From Streptococcaceae bacterium (lineage in GTDB: Bacteria > Bacillota > Bacilli > Lactobacillales > Streptococcaceae): 5,218 bases of DNA. Below are positions 1-5,131 of the stretch, piece after piece (position 1 is the first letter of the stretch; every line of letters starts with the position of its first letter). The position numbers and the translations under genes were made by a program. Location of the stretch: positions 1 to 5,218 of the forward strand of contig JAIRLR010000184.1 of the NCBI GenBank assembly GCA_031259195.1, read 5' to 3'. Below the pieces are notes generated by a model. It made no database searches, was not told where the DNA came from, and was given only the letters and a program-made list of their open reading frames with translations.

Positions 1-916
1 GAGATAAACTATCCACCAATGCTGATACAGCATCAAAGCAAGATTTCGTCTTATTATTTTCCAAATTTAAAGCTGTAAGCGAAATCACGCCAAGGTAAAT
101 AAAAAGGCTATATAAATAATCTACTTCTTCCGTACGCAGATTATTTAACGCTTCATGTTCTTTAACACATTGGCAAAATTTACGATACTGTTTGCTGGCT
201 TTTAAATAAAGACTTAGATCCAACGGTTTAGCGCATTGATAGCCAGTCGATACCCTTAACAACTGGATCCCCAATCTTAAATACAGCTCCTCATAAGTAC
301 TTTTAGAAATAGCCACTGTTGTCAAACGCGAAATCATCTTATCGACGATTTGCTTGATTACTTTTTTATTGACAAAACGATCTGGCCAACAATTTTGACT
401 TTTGGCTTGCCACCAAAATTGAAATAAAAGTTCGCGAATTACACCCTCATCACCATCTAAACGAAATCCTTTTTCGCTAACTATCAAAGAAAAACGGCGA
501 AAATCATCTTTAACCTGCCTGCTGACTTTTCGCAACTTTCTTTCATTAATTCTCATTTTATTCGACATATTGTGGACGGAAGTATTTTCATACTGCAATA
601 AGGTAGAAACAAACTGAAAAATCATCGACGACTGCGAAATAGCCTGCAAAAAATCCCAGATATCCTGCTCATGTTTATATTTTAAAAAATTAAATTCGAT
701 TTTAACCTTATTCTTTCGCCAAAAGATCTTTTTTTGAAAATCCAACTCTTCTCGCTTTTTTTCAAAAAAGACACGTAATAAAGTCAAGCGATAACTAGAA
801 ATTCTCAATATTTCACAAATTTCTACATCCAAAAGTCCCTCAGGATGTTTTTTTAACAACTCAATTAAGTCAATCAAATAAGCTTCATTTATATCCAAGT
901 AAAATTCTTTTTTCAT
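1..916 (-). CDS. Mga-family transcriptional regulator, N-terminal part (runs off left edge)
   Basis: Reading the minus strand from ATG at 916 gives 305 codons without a stop, and the gene continues beyond position 1. The start has a strong Shine-Dalgarno GGAAGGTGG (minus strand, 933-925) 8 nt upstream. The protein has the layout of Mga/AtxA-like regulators. A first winged-helix region lies at about residues 14-50 (LLDVEICEILRISSYRLTLL). A second helix-turn-helix follows at about 101-146. After it comes the hallmark segment GFRLDGDEGVIRELLFQFWW (150-169), as seen after the second HTH in Mga and PRD regulators. Family members are usually about 480-530 residues, so roughly 200 residues, including any EIIB-like C-terminal domain, are missing. 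Such proteins are cytoplasmic DNA-binding activators, often controlling surface or sugar-uptake genes; the target here is unknown. It lies downstream of recO on the same strand, separated by the MITE. The family assignment is good; the specific role is not known. Confidence 0.8.
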   Translation of the reverse strand, partial: MKKEFYLDINEAYLIDLIELLKKHPEGLLDVEICEILRISSYRLTLLRVFFEKKREELDFQKKIFWRKNKVKIEFNFLKYKHEQDIWDFLQAISQSSMIFQFVSTLLQYENTSVHNMSNKMRINERKLRKVSRQVKDDFRRFSLIVSEKGFRLDGDEGVIRELLFQFWWQAKSQNCWPDRFVNKKVIKQIVDKMISRLTTVAISKSTYEELYLRLGIQLLRVSTGYQCAKPLDLSLYLKASKQYRKFCQCVKEHEALNNLRTEEVDYLYSLFIYLGVISLTALNLENNKTKSCFDAVSALVDSLS

Positions 917-944
917 GTTTTTAACCACCTTCCAATTTCCAATG

Positions 945-965
945 TTTACAAGTAGTGATTGTAAA
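945..965. promoter_or_regulatory. Perfect 7-bp dyad upstream of the Mga-like gene (candidate operator)
   Basis: TTTACAA, a 7-nt spacer and TTGTAAA form a perfect inverted repeat 29 bp upstream of the regulator's start codon. An overlapping imperfect dyad (TTGTAAAT / ATTTGCAA, 7 of 8 matching) continues to 978. The spacing suits a dimeric DNA-binding protein, possibly autoregulation. The half-site order (TTACA...TGTAA) is opposite to the GlnR/TnrA consensus, and I cannot match it to a known operator. No convincing -35/-10 pair is visible around it. Confidence 0.4.
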
Positions 966-998
966 TATAAATTTGCAAAAGAAAAGAGGAGCCTACGG

Positions 999-1103
999 AT
1001 GCAAGTATTCACCTACCCATTAATCCCTCAAATCTGTAGCAATTCCTTTGATATGTCTAAGAACCTGTTAACTTGTCTTTCTATTAATGGAATTTTAGGT
1101 TAA
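999..1103 (+). CDS. Possible small ORF running into the MITE (weak)
   Basis: An ATG at 999 with AGAGGAG 7 nt upstream opens a 34-codon frame starting MQVFTYPLIPQICSN and ending at TAA 1103. About the last 14 codons lie inside the left end of the MITE, so any original product would have been altered or truncated by the insertion. No domain or signal is recognisable. The good ribosome-binding site is the only support; the frame may be chance, or the stub of a gene cut by the element. Confidence 0.15.
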   Translation: MQVFTYPLIPQICSNSFDMSKNLLTCLSINGILG

Positions 1104-1338
1104 TTTTTAGGCAATTTTCGGAAAAAAACGCAAGAATAGTGAGGCTATTTTGAGGCTTTCGTTCTAACGATTTGTAATTCAAGCAAAGCTTGAACAAATC
1201 GTAAAGAACTTAGGCAGATCTTTTGACAAAAAAGTGCCAAAAATTACGCACCAAGTAGGTACGTCCTGCCTAAACTCTGCCAAGCCTCGCAAGACACTCG
1301 TTAAGGCAGTTCGCAATTGGAGAGAAGTTAACAGGCTC
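1061..1338. mobile_element. MITE-like non-coding element, 278 bp, with terminal inverted repeats and TAA target duplication
   Basis: The left end GAACCTGTTAACTT (1061-1074) is the inverted copy, 13 of 14 bases, of the right end AAGTTAACAGGCTC (1325-1338). Both ends are flanked by TAA in direct orientation (1058-1060 and 1339-1341), as expected for a target-site duplication. The interior encodes no protein of note but is rich in nested stems. GAGGCTT/AAGCCTC (1152-1158 with 1282-1288) encloses a long hairpin (1161-1209). It also encloses TTAGGCAG/CTGCCTAA (1210-1217 with 1266-1273), itself capped by a smaller stem (1221-1228 with 1235-1242). The 3-bp TNA duplication and the ends suggest mobilisation in trans by an IS5-family transposase (ISL2 or IS1031 type); that is inference. 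It sits between recO and the Mga-like gene, both on the minus strand. Confidence 0.75.
1161..1209. repeat. Long imperfect hairpin inside the MITE
   Basis: The arms pair in three blocks: GTTCT with AGAAC, ACGATTTG with CAAATCGT, and TTCAAGC with GCTTGAA. That makes 20 base pairs interrupted by a 1/2-nt internal loop and a 3-nt TAA bulge, closed by an AAA loop (1185-1187). No T-run follows on either strand, so it does not look like a normal intrinsic terminator. If transcribed from recO it would form a stable RNA stem. Confidence 0.7.
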
Positions 1339-2090
1339 TAAGTCCAATCTTTCATTTGATCGAGAAACTTCTTGCTTTTCAACTTGATTCCCACATACTC
1401 ATCGTACAAAGCATCGATAAAAACACGTAATTCTTGCTTAGTTTCGTCGCTAATATTAATCGATCTTATTTGATTCAAATGAATATTAGAAAACATTCTG
1501 GCAAAGTGAATTATTTGCGGACTTGCCTTATAAAGCGTTTTATCTTGCAAACGATGCTTGGTACAAACGATTCCACTCATATATGAGGAAAAAGCAAACT
1601 TTTCCTGTACTCTTCCACAAATCGCACAAGAGTACAGATTTAACTGCACACCAAAGCGCGATAAAATCTGCAACTCAAAAATATTTGTTATAACCTGTGC
1701 ATCATATCCTTGATCAATTAGCTGCAAAGATTGCTTAGTAAAACCATAAAGACTTGGATCATACTCATTATCCTCAAGCGCTGCATCCACTAAACTTAAA
1801 ATATAAGTTGCAAAAGCATTTAAAAAAATATCAGTTTGAATCTGCAAAAAAGCGTCCACTGTTTTTACACCATTTAAAAAAGAAAGCGAATCTTTTTGCA
1901 GCTTGCCCATATAAGTGCCGTAGTGAAAGTTAATTATAGCCTGCTTTAAAGGATTATTTTTTCTTTGAACATTGCGCGCAAAAAACATCATTTTTCCTGC
2001 ATGTTCTGTAAAAATCTTTACTAACCTGTCTTTTTCTTTATAATCTTTCGAAAATAAAATAATTCCTTTAAACTCTACACTTTGAAGCAT
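1338..2090 (-). CDS. recO: DNA repair protein RecO
   Basis: A 250-residue protein, normal length for RecO. RecO loads RecA onto SSB-coated single-stranded DNA together with RecR, in RecF-pathway gap repair, and anneals complementary strands; it acts in the cytoplasm. The N-terminal OB-fold (about residues 1-80) begins with the typical pattern FKGIILFSKDYKEKDRLVKI. The helical C-terminal part carries a zinc-binding set C155-x2-C158 and C176-x2-H179, as in Firmicute RecO proteins. ATG at 2090 is preceded by AAGGAG 5 nt upstream, so the start is secure. The stop TAG at 1340-1338 is formed at the junction with the MITE: its G is the first base of the element's right end. The last residue or two may therefore differ from the ancestor, but the protein is not visibly truncated. 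The usual neighbours era (upstream) and glyQS (downstream) are absent. Confidence 0.93.
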   Translation of the reverse strand: MLQSVEFKGIILFSKDYKEKDRLVKIFTEHAGKMMFFARNVQRKNNPLKQAIINFHYGTYMGKLQKDSLSFLNGVKTVDAFLQIQTDIFLNAFATYILSLVDAALEDNEYDPSLYGFTKQSLQLIDQGYDAQVITNIFELQILSRFGVQLNLYSCAICGRVQEKFAFSSYMSGIVCTKHRLQDKTLYKASPQIIHFARMFSNIHLNQIRSINISDETKQELRVFIDALYDEYVGIKLKSKKFLDQMKDWT

Positions 2091-2191
2091 AAATTCTCCT
2101 TATAGAGCTAACTTGTTAAATCCATTTTAGCAAAGTAAAAACTGAAAAATAAAAATTCAAAAACAATAACGTAGAAAAAATTACCCATTTT

Positions 2192-2206
2192 GTCCTCTGA
2201 GCGGAC
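2192..2206. promoter_or_regulatory. GTCC-N7-GGAC dyad in the recO / HD-gene divergent region
   Basis: GTCC (2192-2195) and GGAC (2203-2206) form a small perfect dyad around a 7-nt centre, flanked by T-rich sequence to the left and A-rich sequence to the right. It lies about 100 bp from the recO start and 125 bp from the HD gene start. No T-run follows the stem on either strand, so it is not a standard terminator. It could be a protein-binding site for either divergent gene, or chance. Confidence 0.25.
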
Positions 2207-2237
2207 TAAAAAAGACATCAAATGATCTAAAATGTAT

Positions 2238-2312
2238 AAAATACTTCCACTTTAGTTTAAGATATGTTGTTGAGATGTATAATAATATTAAACAAGTATG
2301 TGAAGTATTTTT
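2238..2312. repeat. Inverted repeat bracketing the HD-gene promoter
   Basis: AAAATACTTCCAC (2238-2250) and GTGAAGTATTTTT (2300-2312) are inverted copies that match over 12 bases, apart from one extra C in the left arm. The arms stand 49 bp apart with the TATAAT box between them. Because the left arm is upstream of the likely transcription start, an RNA hairpin is unlikely. A paired operator, or the remains of an insertion boundary, fits better. Confidence 0.45.
2256..2283 (+). promoter_or_regulatory. Candidate promoter of the exported HD-domain gene
   Basis: A perfect -10 hexamer TATAAT lies at 2278-2283. A -35 candidate TTTAAG at 2256-2261 is 16 bp away and matches the consensus at only three positions, so the promoter may depend on an activator. 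The expected start of transcription near 2290 would give a leader of about 40 nt before the TTG start codon. The promoter lies between the arms of an inverted repeat (2238-2250 and 2300-2312). Confidence 0.5.
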
Positions 2313-2330
2313 CAGAGGGAGAAGATAAAT

Positions 2331-3797
2331 TTGAAAATTAAAAATGCTCAAAATAAAATATTTATCATAATTGGTTTGTTGGTAATAATGATATTTACTT
2401 TAATAAATAATGCAAAGACTGCAAATGCGTGGACATTTGAAGAAATTTGTGACGATGCTATTCAAAACCTTTATAATAAACCTTTTCCAATATATGAAAA
2501 TATTGATGTTTTTTACAACGGACATGTAACGAAATTAATCACCTTACCTCCTGATGATAAATTCAATTTATTAGTAGAAACTGCGCTTGGCTACCACAAC
2601 AAGCAAAGAATAAGAAACGATAGAGTTTCTTATGATACAAACCCAGACGATTATATAAAACGTTATATACGTTACAATGATGCTTCAACCTTTTCAACTA
2701 TACATGGACCTAAACATTGTGCTAGAACCGCAATTTTATCTGAAGAAATTGCAAGGCTTTATAAAAAATTATATATAGAATTTGAGCGTATCACAAAAAA
2801 AGAGATTAAATGTTGTTTTCTGGCTGGCGTGTATCATGACTCAGGGAGACAAACCGATGGTCCAGATATTTATGATCCTTTAAGTGCTCATTATTGCGAA
2901 ATAGATTTAAATTCTAAAGGATTTGCACCTCTAATTGTACAAAATGTTAAAACTGCAATTTTAAATAAAGATGAAACCGTAGCAACTAAAGATAAAATAG
3001 CAATTGCTCTTCATGATGCAGATTCTATGGAAATGCAGCGTTTTGGGAGCAGATTTGACTCCAGATATCTAAATTGTAATTGTCTTACACTGCGTGCTGG
3101 AGTTGATTCGGCTTTTGCTCAAGCTCAAGTTGATGCTTTATGCCAAAGATCGAAAAATTTTATAATAAACACTGGATTTCATGATAATGATTTTAATCGT
3201 ATTATAACTTATCAAGAAGCAGTTACTATATGGAGAAGTATTAGTCCTCGTCGTAATCGTAGACCTCATAACTCTCGACCAGCGACTCCTGATCAACCAT
3301 CTCAAATACGCACACAACCTCCAGCACCACGAAGAGTGCCTGCAGCAATTCCATCATATACGCCTGCTATAACTCCTAGTCAGACAACAGTTGGAGCTCC
3401 GTCTGTTTTTAGAGCGTATAATCCTAACAGCGGTCTGCATCATTACACAATGAACTGGGATGAAGTGCAATGCTTAGTTGGTCTGGGTTGGAATTATGAA
3501 ATTCCTGCTTTTAAATGCAGTGATGAAGGTGTTCCGATCTATCGAGTTTATAACAAAAACGATGGAAATCATCATTACACAATGGATGCAAACGAGAAAA
3601 ATTATTTGATAACAATCGGATGGGATGATGAAGGAACAGCCTTTTGTGCACTACTTGAAGGACCTGTACCTGTTCATCGCGCCTACAATCCAGGAAATGG
3701 TGAGCACTTCTATACAACTAATTATGCTGAAATAGAAAATGCCGTAAACCACGGTTGGAACTATGAAAGTATTGCTTGGTTTACAACTGAAGTGTAA
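2331..3797 (+). CDS. Exported HD-superfamily phosphohydrolase-like protein with three C-terminal DUF5648-type repeats
   Basis: A 488-residue protein starting at TTG 2331, with AGGGAG 9 nt upstream. The only upstream in-frame ATG (2298) is followed at once by TGA, so TTG is the reasonable start. Residues 1-33 form a signal peptide: a lysine-containing start, a hydrophobic core (about 10-25) and an ANA cleavage site before W34. The central domain (about 75-300) carries HD-superfamily signatures: H125 and H129 in HGPKHCAR, H169-D170 in YHDSGRQTDGPD, and H228-D229/D231 in LHDADSMEMQRF. HD proteins are metal-dependent phosphohydrolases, often acting on nucleotides or phosphodiesters; the substrate here is unknown. 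A Pro/Arg-rich linker (306-357) leads to three repeats of about 43 residues (359-401, 402-444, 445-488). Each has a YN-x3-G-x-H-x-YT pattern and a later GW, as in DUF5648 repeats of secreted proteins. No LPxTG motif or C-terminal membrane anchor is present, so release or non-covalent wall binding is likely. ATA codons are frequent, unlike in pgsA, which hints at foreign origin. It appears monocistronic. Confidence 0.75.
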   Translation: MKIKNAQNKIFIIIGLLVIMIFTLINNAKTANAWTFEEICDDAIQNLYNKPFPIYENIDVFYNGHVTKLITLPPDDKFNLLVETALGYHNKQRIRNDRVSYDTNPDDYIKRYIRYNDASTFSTIHGPKHCARTAILSEEIARLYKKLYIEFERITKKEIKCCFLAGVYHDSGRQTDGPDIYDPLSAHYCEIDLNSKGFAPLIVQNVKTAILNKDETVATKDKIAIALHDADSMEMQRFGSRFDSRYLNCNCLTLRAGVDSAFAQAQVDALCQRSKNFIINTGFHDNDFNRIITYQEAVTIWRSISPRRNRRPHNSRPATPDQPSQIRTQPPAPRRVPAAIPSYTPAITPSQTTVGAPSVFRAYNPNSGLHHYTMNWDEVQCLVGLGWNYEIPAFKCSDEGVPIYRVYNKNDGNHHYTMDANEKNYLITIGWDDEGTAFCALLEGPVPVHRAYNPGNGEHFYTTNYAEIENAVNHGWNYESIAWFTTEV

Positions 3798-3802
3798 ATT
3801 TA

Positions 3803-3840
3803 TAAGGAGTCTGTTAGCTGAAAAATATAACAGGCTCTTA
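3803..3840 (+). repeat. Stem-loop after the HD gene resembling a miniature copy of the MITE ends
   Basis: TAAGGAGTCTGTTA (3803-3816) pairs with TAACAGGCTCTTA (3828-3840) with one bulged G and one G-U pair, around an 11-nt loop. The right arm contains TAACAGGCTC, identical to the last 10 bases of the MITE's right end, followed by TTA. It lies 5 nt after the HD gene stop. It may be a deleted MITE relic, and as RNA it would form a 13-bp stem at the transcript's 3' end. Confidence 0.55.
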
Positions 3841-3859
3841 GAGCCCGAAAGGTTTTTTT
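3841..3859 (+). terminator. Weak candidate intrinsic terminator between the HD gene and pgsA
   Basis: GAGCC and GGTTT pair around a CGAAA loop, with two G-C and some A-U/G-U pairs, and run into seven consecutive T (3853-3859). The stem is weak on its own, but it directly follows the stronger 3803-3840 stem-loop, and the T-run is in the right place for the plus-strand HD transcript. The remaining gap up to 3936 holds only the pgsA leader. Confidence 0.35.
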
Positions 3860-3936
3860 AACGACGTATCAGGGAAAAAGAAAACGAAGCCCTCTACATC
3901 TAGTTTCTTAAGGAAGTCTAATAAAAGGAGTTACAA

Positions 3937-4500
3937 ATGAATTTACCTAATAAGTTAACGGTTTTACGGATTTTGCTGATTCCTTTGTTTTTAGTTATTT
4001 TTTCCTTTGATTGGGGAATGTTAGGCGACGTTCCCTTAACTCATATTGTTGCAGCAATCATTTTCGCACTAGCTTCGCTAACGGATTGGCTTGATGGTTA
4101 CTTAGCCAGAAAGTGGCATCTGATAACAAACTTTGGTAAATTTGCCGATCCTTTAGCGGATAAAATGTTGGTGATGACAGCTGTTATTGTCTTGGTTGCT
4201 CTAAAGCAAACTCCAGCATGGGTGGCATCAATCATTATGATGCGGGAGTTGACTGTGACAGGCTTGCGTTTGCTATTAGTAGAAGATGGTGAAGTTTTAG
4301 GAGCTGCATGGCCAGGAAAGATCAAAACGGCAACGCAAATGTTTGCAATTATTTTTTTATTGTTGCATAATTTTCCTTTTTCTTTGGCGACCAATTTTCC
4401 TATAGGGGAAGTTTTGCTATATGTTGCTTTGATTTTTACGGTTTATTCAGGGATAGATTATTTTGTTAAAAATAAGCATGTATTTAAAGGAAGCATGTAA
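3937..4500 (+). CDS. pgsA: CDP-diacylglycerol--glycerol-3-phosphate 3-phosphatidyltransferase
   Basis: A 187-residue integral membrane enzyme, usual length for the family. It joins CDP-diacylglycerol and glycerol-3-phosphate to form phosphatidylglycerol phosphate, the committed step to phosphatidylglycerol and cardiolipin. The full CDP-alcohol phosphotransferase signature D-x2-D-G-x2-A-R-x8-G-x3-D-x3-D is present with D50, D53, G54, A57, R58, G67, D71 and D75. The N-terminus MNLPNKLTVLRILLIPLFLV is typical. Several hydrophobic helices follow (about 10-24, 33-49, 78-90, 95-103, 133-144, 158-172). ATG 3937 has AAAGGAG 6 nt upstream. The usual neighbours (rodZ-like gene, cinA, recA) are missing. 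The stop TAA is followed directly by GAACCTGTT, the first nine bases of the MITE's left end, and the gene converges on tsaE 17 bp later. Confidence 0.95.
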   Translation: MNLPNKLTVLRILLIPLFLVIFSFDWGMLGDVPLTHIVAAIIFALASLTDWLDGYLARKWHLITNFGKFADPLADKMLVMTAVIVLVALKQTPAWVASIIMMRELTVTGLRLLLVEDGEVLGAAWPGKIKTATQMFAIIFLLLHNFPFSLATNFPIGEVLLYVALIFTVYSGIDYFVKNKHVFKGSM

Positions 4501-4509
4501 GAACCTGTT
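4498..4509 (+). repeat. Solo MITE-end sequence at the pgsA stop codon
   Basis: TAA followed by GAACCTGTT reproduces the first 12 bases of the intact element at 1058-1069, including the TAA duplication. The match then breaks (GATAATG instead of AACTTGT) and no partner end is visible downstream. The pgsA stop codon itself is the TAA. This may be an excision or deletion scar, or a recombination joint; a 12-base match could in principle be chance. Confidence 0.4.
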
Positions 4510-4517
4510 GATAATGT

Positions 4518-4968
4518 TTACGCAAAAATTCGCTGATAAAAATTTTGACCACCTGAACCAAAAGCTTGAAAATTTGCAGTGCGCTGGCTTTCTTCTGTGC
4601 CTTTTTCTAAAATAACTTCAACATAACTCTCAGGTAGATCCTCAAGTATTTTGCCCCATTCAATCACAGTTAAACCATCACCTGCAAAATACTCTTCCAG
4701 TCCTAACTCATCAGCATCCATTTCAACGCGGTAAAGATCCATATGAAAAAAGTGGAATTCGCCCATCTTTATACTCACGCACAATCGTATAAGTAGGACT
4801 TTTAATCGTTTGCTTAATCCCTAAGCCCAGCGCAATCCCTTTGGTAAACGCTGTCTTACCAGCGCCTAGATCTCCGATTAAGATTAATATATCTTGCGGT
4901 AAAGCAACTTCGCCAATCTTTTTGGCTAATTGCTCAGTTTCTTTAATATTTTTTAAAATTCTCTTCAT
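4518..4968 (-). pseudogene. tsaE: tRNA t6A biosynthesis ATPase TsaE, split by a one-base frameshift
   Basis: TsaE is the ATPase partner of TsaB and TsaD in making threonylcarbamoyl-adenosine at position 37 of ANN-decoding tRNAs. From ATG 4968 (AGGA 8 nt upstream) the first frame shows the Walker A motif GDLGAGKT (residues 32-39) and SPTYTIVREY (57-66), then reaches GRIPLF. The continuation HMDLYRVE, with GLEEYF and VIEWG, lies in the next frame and ends at TAA 4520-4518. Joining the frames needs one T fewer in the six-T run (minus strand, 4751-4746) and gives about 149 residues, the normal family length, with all conserved motifs. As sequenced, translation ends shortly after residue 74 in unrelated residues (SYGSLPR). 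TsaE is usually essential, so a sequencing indel, slippage or a recent mutation are all possible. A TTG at 4995 could extend the N-terminus by nine residues, but the ATG fits better. Confidence 0.8.
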
Positions 4969-4971
4969 TAG

Positions 4972-4981
4972 ACTTATCCTA
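4972..4981 (-). promoter_or_regulatory. tsaE ribosome-binding site overlapping the transposase stop codon
   Basis: Minus-strand TAGGATAAGT contains both the transposase stop TAG and the AGGA core that precedes the tsaE ATG by 8 nt. If the insertion sequence ends here, its terminus supplies the tsaE translation signal. The TAA overlapping the tsaE ATG (TAATG) would fit a TNA-type target site. The exact IS boundary is not proven. Confidence 0.35.
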
Positions 4982-5131
4982 AAACGTTTTTTCAAAGTTA
5001 TAAATGCCGGAAATCAAGCCACGCGCAACAAATGTTTTTTGCTTATTACGATAACGCTGCTGTAAAATTTTAAATCTTTTAATTCTACGGTTCACATGCT
5101 CAGATCCTGTCCCCTCCATCGTGGAATTTCG
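4979..5131 (-). pseudogene. C-terminal remnant of an IS5-family-like transposase
   Basis: The minus-strand frame open from 5131 to TAG 4981-4979 ends in EHVNRRIKRFKILQQRYRNK, followed by GLISGIYNFE. This resembles the end of DDE transposases of the IS5 group, where the E of EHVNRRIK is the last catalytic acid. Upstream the frame is closed by TGA (5134-5132). The expected preceding residues DRI appear one base out of frame before EHV, so the gene is frameshifted as well as cut off. The window end hides the rest. Between 5132 and 5218 I find only short frames (for example one ending KHKDKIKTA at stop 5151-5149) that I cannot assign. The remnant's stop lies 10 nt before the tsaE start codon. Confidence 0.6.

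Noticed and set aside
945..965. Dyad as a GlnR/TnrA or CcpA site
   Set aside because: The half-sites are in the opposite order to TGTNA-N7-TNACA, and the cre core CG is missing.
915..1103. Plus-strand 62-codon frame starting at 915
   Set aside because: Its first half overlaps the regulator's leader antisense and has no ribosome-binding site; only the internal ATG at 999 has one, listed as a weak small ORF.
1061..1338. Element as a CRISPR array or tRNA cluster
   Set aside because: There are no regularly spaced direct repeats and no cloverleaf; the symmetry is that of terminal and nested inverted repeats.
2192..2206. GTCC/GGAC stem as an intrinsic terminator for an upstream gene
   Set aside because: The stem is only 4 bp, no T-run follows it on either strand, and it lies between two divergent genes, where no transcript should end.
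3511..3717. Minus-strand open frame of 68 codons inside the HD gene
   Set aside because: It lies entirely antisense to the repeat region of a well-supported gene; its His/Leu-rich content mirrors the YN/HHYT repeats, and no domain is visible.
4098..4394. Minus-strand open frame of 98 codons inside pgsA
   Set aside because: It is antisense to a fully conserved enzyme with all motifs, and has no recognisable domain.
4746..4751. Programmed ribosomal frameshift in tsaE
   Set aside because: The shift needed is +1 at a simple T run with no stop or rare codon at the slip site and no clear stimulatory structure; I know of no precedent in this family.
4841..5065. Plus-strand open frame of 74 codons over the start of tsaE
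   Set aside because: It is the complement of the TsaE Walker A region and the transposase tail, with no own features.
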